64,000 bases of DNA, from NCBI GenBank assembly GCA_905221605.1, contig CAJNDS010002085.1:62001-126000 (forward strand), written 5' to 3'. Made by a program: the position numbers and the translations under genes. Positions within the stretch are counted from its first letter, which is position 1; every line of letters starts with the position of its first letter. Shown here piece after piece: positions 1 to 9,418 of this stretch. The DNA is from Symbiodinium natans (taxonomy: Eukaryota; Sar; Dinophyceae; Suessiales; Symbiodiniaceae). The notes under the pieces were generated by a model. The model saw only the letters and a list, made by a program, of their open reading frames with translations, had not been told where the DNA came from and did not search any database.

Positions 1-1026
1 TTCCCCATACCTGGCCTCCCAGGGAACAATCCCATTGTCAAACCTCTTAGTGGCGTTGAGGGCCATAGCGTGGTGTTGGGCGGCCAACGGCCAAAGCTTG
101 TCGGGGAGACCCGCCTGAACAAGGTTGGAGCGGGTACCCTCCAAAATCGTCCGAATTTCTCTTTCGATTACCGACTTGTTGGTGTCCACATATTCGCGGG
201 ATGTAACATGTCGAACACCCAGGCTTTTGATAGCTGCATGAAGCTCAGGTGCGTTGTCGGAGTAGAAAACCCCAACTGTGTCTTCTTGACCTAGGAAATG
301 AAGAAGGTCTTCATAACACTGATCGCTTGACTTAGTCGGAGAGGGGTAGACGTACCGAAATTTGGTGAACACGTCCTTAACAACAAGTGCGACCCTTTCG
401 TCCTGGAACCCATGATCACGAAGGTCACGAGTGATGATATGGTCAACAGTGATGTGGTCCCCAAAGGCCTTTGACACAATGGTACTTGAGCCCCCCTTTT
501 TGCGGGCTTGGGGAGCCAACATCTTTGCGCGCTGACATACCTCGCAGAACGGATTCTTGGGCCTGTGCGAGAACAAGTGCTCAACAGATTTGGCTTCAGC
601 TTTCAGATCGGCCTCTGCAAGACTGCGGGCGTTTCCTTCGTTGTCACTGTCAGGTTCAACATCGGGGTCTTCGAAGATAGTGAGGCTCAGGATTGGGTTA
701 CCCTCCAGTCGGGCAACTTTGTTGTCAAGCTCCCTGACGTTCACTTTACCCTCAACCTTGACCCAAGAACCTTCCCTGAACAACCAAGTAGATCTGACTT
801 CGCATCTTGGAAACCTTGGTGTGGCAGTACGAAACGTCTTTGGTTTGTGTCCGACAATCAAGTACTTAGCATTTGGGTGCGAAACCCAACCTGGTCTTTT
901 GAGCTTTTCTTTGGGAATGTCTATTGGCGGCACCTCATTGATGGCTGCTGAGATCTCAGGATCGGGGTGCTCGACCACTGGATCTCGGTCCTCTGCTGCT
1001 CCTGCGAAAGCCTCGGCCGGCCCTAT
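1..1026 (-). CDS. Copia integrase region, partial and frame-shifted from protease
   Basis: This frame is open on the minus strand from about 1026 to the window edge and has no start codon of its own. An integrase zinc motif H-x3-H-x6-C-x2-C lies at about 579-535 (HLFSH then CEVC). The core shows TVDHI (Asp at 444), FYSDNAPEL (Asp at 258) and VIEREIRTILEG (Glu at about 165). About 30 residues separate the last Asp and Glu, slightly fewer than the classical 35. The zinc knuckle followed by a D,D,E core is typical of retroviral-type integrases, which join cDNA to the chromosome. The reading frame is the gag frame, not that of the adjoining protease ORF, which stops with TAG at 1025-1023. Confidence 0.82.
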   Translation of the reverse strand, partial: MGPAEAFAGAAEDRDPVVEHPDPEISAAINEVPPIDIPKEKLKRPGWVSHPNAKYLIVGHKPKTFRTATPRFPRCEVRSTWLFREGSWVKVEGKVNVRELDNKVARLEGNPILSLTIFEDPDVEPDSDNEGNARSLAEADLKAEAKSVEHLFSHRPKNPFCEVCQRAKMLAPQARKKGGSSTIVSKAFGDHITVDHIITRDLRDHGFQDERVALVVKDVFTKFRYVYPSPTKSSDQCYEDLLHFLGQEDTVGVFYSDNAPELHAAIKSLGVRHVTSREYVDTNKSVIEREIRTILEGTRSNLVQAGLPDKLWPLAAQHHAMALNATKRFDNGIVPWEARYGE

Positions 1027-2708
1027 TGGGCGGCAGATTTCTGAAAACCCTCGGACAGAATTGGCCGTCCGAGAGATCCTGAGGCTTCTTCGTTGGTACT
1101 TGGGGCGGCCATTGCTCCTCCCCCAAGGACAGGCACCATACCTCTCATTCTACACCTTAGTCTTTGACCATTGGGCGCAACGAAGTAGGGCGGCTTTTTG
1201 GGGTACCAATGGAACTCATAACCGTCCTCCATGCACCTTCTTCCAACAGAGCAAACAGGAGGAGTACTTGCGAGAACGTAGAACTCTAACTCTTTGCCAA
1301 ACTCCGGGAAGTCGATCCTGACCGATTTGTCACCCTTGACATTTCCGTTAGCAGTGATGAGGTTTACTTGTCGAGTAGCATTGCCTATCGGCTCTTCGCC
1401 AAAGTACATAGCACGATCAGCTTCGCTGATGAGGTCCTCCTCGCTCCCCGTATCAGCAAGGAATTCTAAGGGCGTGGCGATTCCTGGACAGGCGATCTCT
1501 GAGCTCTCAACGACGTGCTTGCACATCCCACACATGAGAGAATCAGGCTCATCACATTCTAAACGGCAGTCGGTTCTCTCTCCCCCCTCATGCCGGGCAA
1601 GGAGCATAGTGAGTTCCCTTGCGTTCCTAATTGCAACCTGAAGGTCATTGTTGTCAGGTTTGGGGCAATTTTCCGCATCGGCATAGCAAGTGTTGTACCT
1701 GCGAACTTTGTAGGAATGCTTGTACCCCTTCCCTTCAAAAGGAATTTCCCTGACTTTGGGCTTTTCACAAAACTTGACCTTCTTGTTTTGTTCTTTGATT
1801 TTGAACACAGTCTTGCCAGTCCATGGCGTCTTGTCGTTCGTCCCCCCTTTTCCCCCTTTCCAATCCCAACTCTCCTTTGCTGTGTAGGGAGCAACGGGAA
1901 GAGTCTTGATCACCTTGGCCGTACCTTTCAACTTTTCAAGAGCAACAGGGCATGACATTTCAGGCTTGTACATAGTACTTCTGTAGTTCAGGTGATGTCG
2001 AATTGCTTCACCCCTTTTGAAATCCACTTCCCAGTAGTCCTTCTCTCCATCTTGTGGGTCATCTCCCTCGGGACGGATTGAGGCTGCAGCCGCAATCGAG
2101 ATGCAGCATGCGGCTCTCCTGTCCTTCTCCTTAGAGCGACCACGGCTTGGCTTTCTGCGCGTTGGCGCAGGCGATGGAGACCTAGGTTTGTCTGGGTCCT
2201 TAGGAGCCGGGGCTGCGTTTTCACCACCTGTGGGAGCGGGGCTCGGTTCCCTATGCAAGAAACGGCACTTGTCTCCCCTGGTACATTTGCCTTTCTTCCA
2301 AAACGTGCATAACTGCTTCTTCTTCGGGGCGGTGCGAACAGGGGACTGCGAGCGTGGTTTGTGCGAGAACTTGCACTTGTCGCCCCTGGTACACTTACCC
2401 TTTTGAAAGTCGTAGCAAACTGGCTTTGGACTTGGTGAACGGCTAGGTGATCTAGACCTGGACGGGGTCCTAGAGCGAGATCTTGACTTCGAGTTGGATT
2501 GGCTACCGGCAGAGCGATCTCTTCCCCGGCCACTCCTTGACGGAGGGCGTTGCGGCCTTCCGCCTTCAAGAACAGGAGCTCCAAACTTGTCCCCATGTGA
2601 CTTAGCGATTCTATCCCTATTCTTGCGCATCCTTTCACGGGTTAGCAAATCCCGAATGGACTTCAACAAGAACGCGTAGGAATGTGAGGCAGAACCTTCC
2701 TTGATCAT
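1023..2708 (-). CDS. Retroelement polyprotein segment: CCCH zinc fingers and retropepsin
   Basis: 561 codons, first ATG at 2708, inside the 3' end of the gag ORF. In order: residues 1-45 continue the gag domain; 55-95 is an Arg/Ser-rich linker. Two CCCH fingers of the form C-x7-C-x5-C-x3-H follow at 98-116 and 134-152; each contains GKCTRGDKC. Residues 160-200 are Pro/Ser/Arg-rich. The aspartic protease has its catalytic Asp-Thr-Gly at 419-421 within LADTGSEEDL. The fingers probably replace the CCHC knuckles of other gag proteins for RNA binding (inference). The ATG is unlikely to be the natural start, because the sequence is a smooth continuation of gag after a +1 shift. The frame ends with TAG just before the integrase block. 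Confidence 0.85.
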   Translation of the reverse strand: MIKEGSASHSYAFLLKSIRDLLTRERMRKNRDRIAKSHGDKFGAPVLEGGRPQRPPSRSGRGRDRSAGSQSNSKSRSRSRTPSRSRSPSRSPSPKPVCYDFQKGKCTRGDKCKFSHKPRSQSPVRTAPKKKQLCTFWKKGKCTRGDKCRFLHREPSPAPTGGENAAPAPKDPDKPRSPSPAPTRRKPSRGRSKEKDRRAACCISIAAAASIRPEGDDPQDGEKDYWEVDFKRGEAIRHHLNYRSTMYKPEMSCPVALEKLKGTAKVIKTLPVAPYTAKESWDWKGGKGGTNDKTPWTGKTVFKIKEQNKKVKFCEKPKVREIPFEGKGYKHSYKVRRYNTCYADAENCPKPDNNDLQVAIRNARELTMLLARHEGGERTDCRLECDEPDSLMCGMCKHVVESSEIACPGIATPLEFLADTGSEEDLISEADRAMYFGEEPIGNATRQVNLITANGNVKGDKSVRIDFPEFGKELEFYVLASTPPVCSVGRRCMEDGYEFHWYPKKPPYFVAPNGQRLRCRMRGMVPVLGGGAMAAPSTNEEASGSLGRPILSEGFQKSAAQ

Positions 2709-4392
2709 AGATCTCCAAGTCGTATTTCATCCTTGAGGACTTGCGGATTTGGCGGAGAAGGATGTCACGCAGAACCATTTCTTCTGGAACATGACTCATA
2801 CCGGCAATGACTGACTCCCAATTGTGCAGGAATGTAGTCAAGTCGTCACTATGCAGTGTAACCTTCAAAAGGTCTTCTACTGAATAGAGCGACCCTACTT
2901 CTTCATTGGTTTTGAAGTACTGATCAAACATAAGCAACACCTGGCGTCCTCGTACCGCACGTCCATGGACCGCCTCGGTTTCCTTGAAGGTGAGCACCTG
3001 TCGAGATAACTCTCCCTTGGCGACCTTGGTAAGCGCGGCTAGGATTTTGGTATCCAGCGTGAGGAACTTTCCTGGTTCACGGAGCTTGTCATGATCAGCA
3101 TCCTTCGCGTAAACCTCTAAAATCCAAGAGAAAGCTTCGTCTGGTCTGTCTGAGGCTGCCCTAACCGCTTCCCGAGTTGCTGTTTTCCACGCACGATACG
3201 TTTCGGGGTTGGGGAAGTCCGGCAAACGGATGTTCTCAGCCTCTTTGACCTTTGGCTTGTCATCTTCGCCGCCTTTGTCTCCCTTGAGGAGTTTGGCGGC
3301 TTCCAGCAACGCTTGTTGCGTCTGTGCGATTAAATCAACTCCAGTGGCTGCCGGACTAGCCGGCGTGCCCATTGGGGCCGCGAGACCAGACACTCCTCCA
3401 CCTAAGCCAGTCGGGGGCACAGGGGTTCCCGGGGCTTGTGTTGGAGCTTGTGGCCCCGCTGGTGTGGCAGTAGTTGCCGCACCACCAAAACCGGAAAACA
3501 TTGCTCTTAGGCTGAGCGGGATCACGCTTGGCGATGAAAACTGAGGAGCTGTCGGCACATTGAGGCCGGCACTTTGCGGTACCGTTGCTGGGGTCACGGC
3601 CGGAGGGAACTGAGCTTGGGACGCAGTGTCCTGAGAAGCATTCCTGTCCTGCTCGAGTTTGAGCGCACGCTCAGCTGAGGAGAGTTCGTCCTGAAGAACA
3701 TCATTTTGACGCCTCATTTCCTCTTCACTCTCGCGGGCAAGCAACCTATACTGCTGCATTGCTTGGTCATGTTCCCTACCAAACCACTCTCCCACCTCAT
3801 TGAGGGTTTGTGTTTTGTTCTCCTCTGCTTCTTCGATTAAAGTTGTTCGAAGTTGCGTGATCTGCGAACTAACGCTGGAAAAATGTTCCGTTTGGAAAGC
3901 GATGACTTGGTGTTGTTGTCGCAGCTCTGACACGAGATGATGATTGGCTTCGATAAACTGATATCGTTGTGTGGCAATCTCGGATTCGAGCTGTGCAACG
4001 ATCTCCTCATGCTGTCGATTTGCTCGTTCTTCAACATTAGCGATTCTTTGATCATGAGCATATTCGGCAGCCTGGCGGAACCTCTGGTGTCTGTTTTCTG
4101 CTTCAATTTCAAGTTCACCGAGAAGCGATCTGGTTTGTTCCGGAGATTCACCGACCATGATGTTTTGCTGGAAATTCTGTCGATACATGTGCAACTGTGG
4201 TGCGAACGGTACGGCCGCAAAAGGAGTTCGGGCGTTTGGCTCAAACACATTAGTGCTTGCTGCGCCCTCTTCCAGTGCACCGTTCGTAGCAACTTGCTCA
4301 GAAGCAGTCTGGGGTAGTCCCACAGGAAGCATGTCGTCAGATTCCAGGTCGGTTGCCACTTCGGTGGGAACCAGCTCGGGGCTGTCTCCCAT
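2635..4392 (-). CDS. Retroelement gag-like protein with long coiled coil
   Basis: 585 codons with an ATG start at 4392. Residues 70-255 are rich in Glu, Gln, Arg and Leu with heptad-like spacing, and look like a long coiled coil. Residues 265-375 are Pro/Ala/Gly/Thr-rich and probably disordered. Residues 390-560 are helical and resemble a capsid domain (LPDFPNPETYRAWK near its start, then FKETEAVHGRAVRGRQVL). The last 23 codons diverge from the expected continuation, which is found in the overlapping +1 frame starting at 2708. The overlap is 74 nt. The protein would form the virus-like particle in which the element's RNA is copied. Confidence 0.8.
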   Translation of the reverse strand: MGDSPELVPTEVATDLESDDMLPVGLPQTASEQVATNGALEEGAASTNVFEPNARTPFAAVPFAPQLHMYRQNFQQNIMVGESPEQTRSLLGELEIEAENRHQRFRQAAEYAHDQRIANVEERANRQHEEIVAQLESEIATQRYQFIEANHHLVSELRQQHQVIAFQTEHFSSVSSQITQLRTTLIEEAEENKTQTLNEVGEWFGREHDQAMQQYRLLARESEEEMRRQNDVLQDELSSAERALKLEQDRNASQDTASQAQFPPAVTPATVPQSAGLNVPTAPQFSSPSVIPLSLRAMFSGFGGAATTATPAGPQAPTQAPGTPVPPTGLGGGVSGLAAPMGTPASPAATGVDLIAQTQQALLEAAKLLKGDKGGEDDKPKVKEAENIRLPDFPNPETYRAWKTATREAVRAASDRPDEAFSWILEVYAKDADHDKLREPGKFLTLDTKILAALTKVAKGELSRQVLTFKETEAVHGRAVRGRQVLLMFDQYFKTNEEVGSLYSVEDLLKVTLHSDDLTTFLHNWESVIAGMSHVPEEMVLRDILLRQIRKSSRMKYDLEIYDQGRFCLTFLRVLVEVHSGFANP

Positions 4393-4919
4393 ACACCAGT
4401 GTTTGCCAGAGTAACCAGAGGCGCCGCAGACTCAGTAGAGCCTACGGCTGATAACCTATAGTTTGGGAAATCCACCAACGCAATCCGTTAAGCCATGAAA
4501 CACAGGCGCACTTCTACCTTTTTGTCTCAGAGGGCTTGAGTGCGATAGGTGCAACATACATGAAGGCAAAAGTGGCAAGGAGGTCCGAATATAAAATACA
4601 AAATCTTACAATCCCAGGCCCGTCGCCCGTCAAACCCAAAATACGATGATCCCAATTATGGGAAAGGGGGACTTCCCACAACAAAATTACCAATTTGGGG
4701 AATAAGTTTCAAAAAACGTTTAGGGTAGATTAGGTGTAACGCTATTTTGGGAAGTACCCAGATACAAACCCAAAAAAACTGAAACTAAATCCCACGACAG
4801 ACAAAGGCTTTGTCTACACCTCCCCCAGCCTCAAACCGAAGTTCTGACACCATCTGACACCTCCAAACCAGAAGCACCCCTGAGCCCGCCACGGGACAAC
4901 CCCTTTTCGAAGCATGGAC
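4393..4919. other. Upstream flank of the Copia element, no gene seen
   Basis: This should contain the 5' leader and perhaps the 5' LTR of the retroelement, read on the minus strand. I could not define LTR ends or a primer-binding site. No ORF or RNA gene is recognisable. Confidence 0.5.
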
Positions 4920-4922
4920 TGA

Positions 4923-5040
4923 GCGGTTTAGGGTTTAGGGTGTAGGGCTAGAGTTCAGGGTTTAGGGTTTAGGGTTTAGGGTTTAGGGTTCAGGGTTCAG
5001 AACTATAGCTTGTGGTGTAGCTAAGGGTTTATGGTTTAGG
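4923..5040 (+). repeat. Telomere-like repeats TTTAGGG with TTCAGGG variants
   Basis: About ten adjacent or near-adjacent TTTAGGG units with TTCAGGG variants, in G-rich orientation on the plus strand. Confidence 0.9.
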
Positions 5041-5077
5041 GAACCCTAAAACTGCTAGACGAAGGAGTAGGAATCAA

Positions 5078-5164
5078 AAAGGGTGCTCTTTGGGGTTTGA
5101 AGGGGCTTATAAGGGAAAGCAACCCCCCCCCCCCCCCCCAAAAAAAAAAAGGGAATAAGGGCCT
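5078..5164. mobile_element. F3 short element copy
   Basis: Matches other F3 copies: GGGTGCTCTTTGGGG, then GGGGCTTATAAGGGAA, then GGGAATAAGGGCC. The middle has expanded into a C-run followed by an A-run. F3 ends are roughly inverted (GGGTGCCCTT / AAGGGCACC). Non-coding. Confidence 0.7.
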
Positions 5165-6091
5165 AATTACTCTGGATCCTGGATTATGGTTTAGGGAACC
5201 CTAAATTCCCAAAAAAGCTCAGGCCCAAAACCCTGAGCCCTAACTGAAACCCTAAACCCCCAAAAACTTAAACCAAAAACCCTAAAACTCCCCCCCCCCC
5301 CCCCCCCCCACCCACCCCTTTGGCCTCAGAGGCCACCTTCTTGGAAGCTGGAGCCTGGGAGTGGTGGAGGGTTGAGGGGTACAAGTAGTATGCTAGGCTG
5401 CCCAGTAAACAAGGCTTAAAAAGGGTGCCCTTTTTTGCTTAAAGGGGTTCATAAGGGAACCTGAACCCCCCAAAAAGGGAATAAGGGTACTACTCCTAGT
5501 ATGTAGCTTTTGTTAGAAGGCTCTGAGAACTCAAGTTGCCCTAAGCCCTTTTTGAACCTGGAAGCTGCTTCATGCCAGGACTGAGTCTTGCCCTAAGCCC
5601 TAAATCCCCTAAACCATCTCCCTGTAGGCGTGCTCATGTCGTTTGCGGTCTTTGGAGCAACCTGACGTGAATATCGTAACCTTGAAATTTTGAAGCAACG
5701 GGCCCACGCCGGAACCCTTCCGCGTGCCTGCTAAAAATAGGTGGGTTTAGGGTTTAGGGTTTGGGGTTTAGGGTTTAGGGTTGTAAGCCCCCTACCTCAA
5801 GATCCCAAAACGTACTTTCTGTAGTTTACCTAAGAATTCTAGACAAAATAAAGGTACGCTTGGGGTTCTTAAGGAAAGCCCGGCTAGGCTAGGGAAGCTT
5901 GGGGAGCCTTCGGGAGTAGTGGGGAGTGTTAGGGAACCCTACATGCCCTAAATCATAAACCCTAGACCCTAAAGCACCCCTGGAACCCCGCTCCCTTAAG
6001 GAATCTCAAGGACCCTATAAACAGACCCCCGGACAATTTTCAGGATCAAGGAGGGCAATTAAAAACCACAAGTAACAACGGGCACCCTGAA
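5165..6091. other. Gene-free mosaic with ITS and a second F3 copy
   Basis: Contains scattered CCCTAAA/TTTAGGG units, a C-run with CCCACCC at about 5289-5315, a short ITS at 5746-5783 and an F3 copy at 5419-5490 (listed separately). No credible coding sequence is seen. Confidence 0.6.
5419..5490. mobile_element. F3 short element copy
   Basis: AAGGGTGCCCTTTTTTGC, AAAGGGGTTCATAAGGGAACC and CAAAAAGGGAATAAGGGTAC in the family order. Non-coding. Confidence 0.75.
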
Positions 6092-6261
6092 CTACCACTT
6101 GCTTAAGAGCCCCCGAAAAATGAAGAAAAACAAATTACCATTAGAATTGCGGAAAGAATCTGCTTCAGAACCCCTAAAAATGTAGAAAGCAAGTTGCCAT
6201 TACCTTTCTAACTAGGGAAGAATCTACATATTTTTTGGGGGCGTTCTTAAGGAAACAGTAG
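6092..6261. mobile_element. F4 short element with inverted ends
   Basis: Left end CTACCACTTGCTTAAG and right end CTTAAGGAAACAGTAG are diverged inverted repeats, as in the other F4 copies. The interior is partly duplicated (two GAA-rich and ATTACC segments), giving 170 bp instead of the usual 118. Confidence 0.7.
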
Positions 6262-6339
6262 TAAACCCTTTCGAGGGCTTTCGGTTGCCCCCCGAGCTCG
6301 AAGCCTCGGCTCCGGAGAGCACCTGGGATGGCATCAGCT

Positions 6340-6590
6340 TCTAGGGTTTAGGGGTTGTAGGGTGTTAGGGTGTTAGGGTGTTAGGGTTTGAGGGTTCTAG
6401 GGTTTTAGGGTTTTAGGGTTTTAGGGTTCTACGGTTCTAGGGTTTGAGGGTTTAAGGGTTTAAGGGTTTTAGGGTTTAGGGTTCTAGGGTTTAGGGTTTT
6501 AGGGAAGTTTTAGGGTTTAAGGGTTTAAGGGTTTAAGGGATTTTAGGGCTTCAGGCATTTTAGGATTTTAGGGTTTAGGGTTCGAGGACC
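6340..6590 (+). repeat. Degenerate telomere-like array with 8-mer variants
   Basis: G-rich on the plus strand. Contains runs of GTGTTAGG, TTTTAGGG and TTTAAGGG, each repeated several times next to each other, besides TTTAGGG. Confidence 0.85.
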
Positions 6591-7544
6591 CTCAGACACA
6601 AAGTTAGAAGGCAGGGAAGTACATTAGGCTAGACTGGCTATTGAAGCGAGTGCATGCCAAAGCCGCAGAGCCTGCACCCCAAAACTCCCTAAACCCTAAA
6701 CACCTCCAAAAGCACCGAACTCATACCGCTTCATCCATGCGTATCATGCGCTGCGCCCAGCAGGCTCAAGGAAGTCAGAGACCCTCTGCCTCAAGCACAT
6801 CTTGAATCCCGATAGGACTGAGGGTTTAGGGTTTAGGGGTTTAGTGTGCTTGTGACAGGGCACTGCTGGCGAGGACGGCGACGCCAGCAGTGCCTTTCGC
6901 TTGGTTCGGGTGCGCAAATTGCAGCTTTCTGGTCACGAGCTTACCGTCATCAATGGCACACATCTTCCAGGATACTTCGCAGGGTTGGAGATTACAGAAT
7001 GACAAGGGAGAAGCTGGTTGGAAAGCTCTTTCTACACTTGTCATGCACGCAAAGGCACTGAGGGGGCACACCACTGGACGCCAAACCCCAAACCTCCTGG
7101 GCTGCATGACCTGTTCAGCAGCTAGGTACCTGCTTCAATCGCTCGTCGCTCAACCTGCAAATTGACTGCCCAGAAACAGAAGTCAGAGACACTCGCACGC
7201 AAACAAACACAAACACAAGCACATGTATGCGACCTTTTTGAAGACATGTTGTTACATCTTGTTGCGCAGTGGCTACCTTTGAAAACGAACACGCGCACAT
7301 AGAGAAAGGGAAAAAAGAAGGAGAAAGACAGAGAGGGAGAGAGACTAACACACAAAGACACAGACAAACATGCAAGCAAACGTGCCGAGACATCCAGGGC
7401 ACTTGGCCACCGACTCGTGCACAGGGCAAAAAACCTTTAGTCGGGAATTCGCCACCTTATCTCCCCCATGTAGTCCGTTAAATGGCGCGAATCTGTTACA
7501 TAGTAGAGCACAGTGAAACCACTGTAACAAGAATCCGTTGTGCA
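6591..7544. other. No gene recognised; low-repeat stretch
   Basis: Mostly unique sequence with short ITS near 6826-6842. Overlapping small ORFs at 6841-7165 on both strands show no domain, no splice pattern and no conserved motif. 7200-7380 is purine-rich on the plus strand. Confidence 0.5.
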
Positions 7545-7650
7545 AGAAACTACTATTCTAGGGGTCGGAATAAGTACTAATACCATTCCCTCATGGTCCC
7601 TTTATACCTATACTATAATCACCCCGAAAACCCTGTTCTAATTTACGAAA
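7545..7650. mobile_element. F5 short element copy (reverse orientation)
   Basis: Reverse complement carries GGGTTTTCGGGGTGATTATA, AAAGGGACCATGAGGGAAT and CTTATTCCGACCCCTAGAAT, the F5 order seen also near 8720, 21560, 21740 and 49660. Non-coding. Confidence 0.7.
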
Positions 7651-7954
7651 GCCCTTGATATACCAAACCCTAAACCCTCACCCTAAACCCTAAACCCTAA
7701 GCCCCAAACCAAAAACCCTATTCGTATTACTTAGACCAATCGAACCGAACATTTTCCTGGCCTTTGTGGATGCGGGGGTTGCGGCCGCGGGCGCAGGGAG
7801 GACCTCAAGCAGGCAGCTTTCTGGAACGTTTAGGGTTTAGGGTTGAGGACTTAGGGTTTAGGGCTAGGCTTTAGGGCGGAATCGGACACACTCTGTCCCA
7901 GAGTCTTGCAGTAAAGCCCGTCTCTCTGGGCGCTGGTGATATTTCACAACTCCC
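7651..7954. other. Gene-free, ITS in both orientations
   Basis: CCCTAAA array at 7668-7713 and TTTAGGG units at 7831-7876. The two G-rich strands point in opposite directions. Nothing else is recognised. Confidence 0.6.
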
Positions 7955-8079
7955 TACAAGGAGGGACCCCCTTACTGTACTAACTGTAGTTAAGGGACTT
8001 ATAACCTAATTTAGGATCCTTATAACCCAAATTTAGGGTTCTTATAACTCTACTTATAACTAGGGGGCCCCTCCTTGTA
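7955..8079. mobile_element. F10 element, single copy with inverted ends
   Basis: Ends TACAAGGAGGGACCCCC and GGGGGCCCCTCCTTGTA are nearly perfect inverted repeats. The interior contains CTTATAACC-type motifs like those of F1. 125 bp, non-coding, probably a MITE-like element. Confidence 0.65.
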
Positions 8080-8471
8080 CCTCTTGCAGTATACTCCGGG
8101 TGATACCAACTGTCGTATCCCCCGCCGCATGGGCGCAAGCTCCCTCCCTCTTAGTCCTGCTCTTCGCTATTTGCAGCTCACCATGGCACCCGCATCCTCT
8201 TCCCGAGCAGACGCATCACCATGTCTGCTAGTCTTATTCGGCTACTTCCCTTTAGCCTGGTTCCTCCACCCCATCTTTCGGGCCATCGCAAGCCCTTCCA
8301 CCTCCAGGAATACTGACAGGCTTGTTGCTGAGCTGCATTGTGTCATGCCCGTCTCAAACTCAAGGTTTAGGCTTTTAGGGTTTAAGGTTCAGGGTTTTCG
8401 GGTTTAAGGTCTAGGGTTTCAGGGTTTAAGGTAACATTCGTCATGCAGCCTTCCACCATTCTCATCCCCTA
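8080..8471. other. No gene supported
   Basis: An open frame at 8075-8407 (plus) has no recognisable domain and ends in ITS-derived codons, so I do not call it a gene. Short ITS at 8360-8430. Confidence 0.4.
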
Positions 8472-8530
8472 TCATGCGTGCCGCCGTGCAGACTGGCCTT
8501 GCATTTTGGCCAGTCTGCACGGCTGCATGA
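8472..8530. other. Perfect 16-bp hairpin with outer stem
   Basis: GCCGTGCAGACTGGCC at 8483-8498 and its exact complement at 8508-8523 enclose a 9-nt loop. An outer 6-bp stem TCATGC/GCATGA brackets it with a small bulge. Flanked by ITS. It could fold as RNA (small-RNA precursor) or as a DNA cruciform; nothing shows which. Confidence 0.7.
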
Positions 8531-8540
8531 TGGGGGCTGG

Positions 8541-8578
8541 GGTTTAGGGTTTAGGGTTTAGGTTTAGGGTTTAGGGTT
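8541..8578 (+). repeat. Short TTTAGGG array
   Basis: Five adjacent telomere-like units, one with a deleted base, immediately 3' of the hairpin. Confidence 0.85.
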
Positions 8579-8714
8579 AGCCAGTAATTAAGCCCCAACA
8601 GCCTGTGCAGTCCTAAGACCTACACCAACAAAGCGTCAGGCCCTCCAGGTTAGGACACATGCCCTCGCTCAAATTCACAGGGCCGCAGCATTCGGGTTTA
8701 CGGCCTCTAAACTT

Positions 8715-8815
8715 GCTATAGGGGGGGGGAGGGGGGGGGGGTATAGGGTTTTGGGTGGTATTTTAGTATATATAGGGACCACAAGGGAATGCTATTAGTG
8801 ATTATTCCGACCCTA
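8715..8815. mobile_element. F5 short element copy
   Basis: G-run, then GTATAGGGTTTTGGG, AGGGACCACAAGGGAATG and GATTATTCCGACCCTA in the family order. Confidence 0.7.
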
Positions 8816-9298
8816 CATTGCAGCCCTATCTCTTACTATCTCAGGACTCCAAGACATTGGGCCTTCGCCCTGATGTTCGTCATACCTTAGATAGGCCATA
8901 GGGCCATATGAAGTAGGGTTTATATTTCTTGTATCCCCAAAAGGACACCCAAGGCATACACTCACCAATCTTTAAAAAGGAAGCTTATATACACTCACCA
9001 GTTACAGTAATATAGACATTGTTTCATATAGGGTTTAGGTGCATTACAAAGCCCTGAACCACACAACCCCTCATCTCTGTAAGGCTTCATCCCGGAACAA
9101 GGACAGCCCGCCTTCAATGTTGAGACAACAACAATGCCCTGTGCACCCTAAACTCTAAACCCTAAACCCAGAACCAAAAACCCCTAACCACCCCCCCTCT
9201 AACCCCCCCTCCCCTCCCCCGGGCCTGCGCGCGCCGCGCTGCTGACTCGGCGCCGGCAACCTCCGACCCAAGGCTGCGTCAGCTCTGGTTTTTTTTTG
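8816..9298. other. Gene-free stretch
   Basis: ACACTCACCA occurs twice near 8958-9000. C-rich low-complexity lies at 9180-9230 with scattered CCCTAAA units. No gene seen. Confidence 0.5.
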
Positions 9299-9418
9299 CG
9301 GGAGGTTCAGGGTACTTATAACCCCAGTTTTAAATGCACTTATAAGCCCCCTAAGTCCTCTAAGTAGATTTTAGGTGGACTTAGAATTGGGGTTCTAAGT
9401 ACCCATGATCCTCCAAGT
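9299..9418. mobile_element. F1b short element, diverged
   Basis: GGGAGGTTCAGGGTACTTATAACC at the left and AAGTACCCATGATCCTCCAAG at the right are inverted relative to each other and match F1 ends elsewhere. Confidence 0.65.

Larger units (their letters stand above)
1..4392 (-). mobile_element. Copia-order LTR retrotransposon, 3' part beyond window edge
   Basis: Three consecutive coding blocks on the minus strand read gag with coiled coil, then CCCH fingers with aspartic protease, then integrase. Integrase follows protease directly, with no reverse transcriptase between them. This is the Copia order (PR-INT-RT-RH), so RT and RNase H should lie beyond position 1. The blocks are in two frames: gag frame, then +1 at about 2700, then back by -1 at about 1023. 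The net frame is restored, which suggests either two indels in a decayed copy or one programmed shift plus one indel. No LTR pair can be seen because one end is outside the window. Confidence 0.88.

Noticed and set aside
557-1321. 254-codon open frame on the plus strand
   Set aside because: It is antisense to the Copia integrase and protease, which carry clear zinc-knuckle, D,D,E and DTG motifs. The plus frame has no domain.
8075-8407. 110-codon plus-strand frame as a small membrane protein
   Set aside because: No domain, overlaps the end of an F10 element and ends inside ITS-derived codons.
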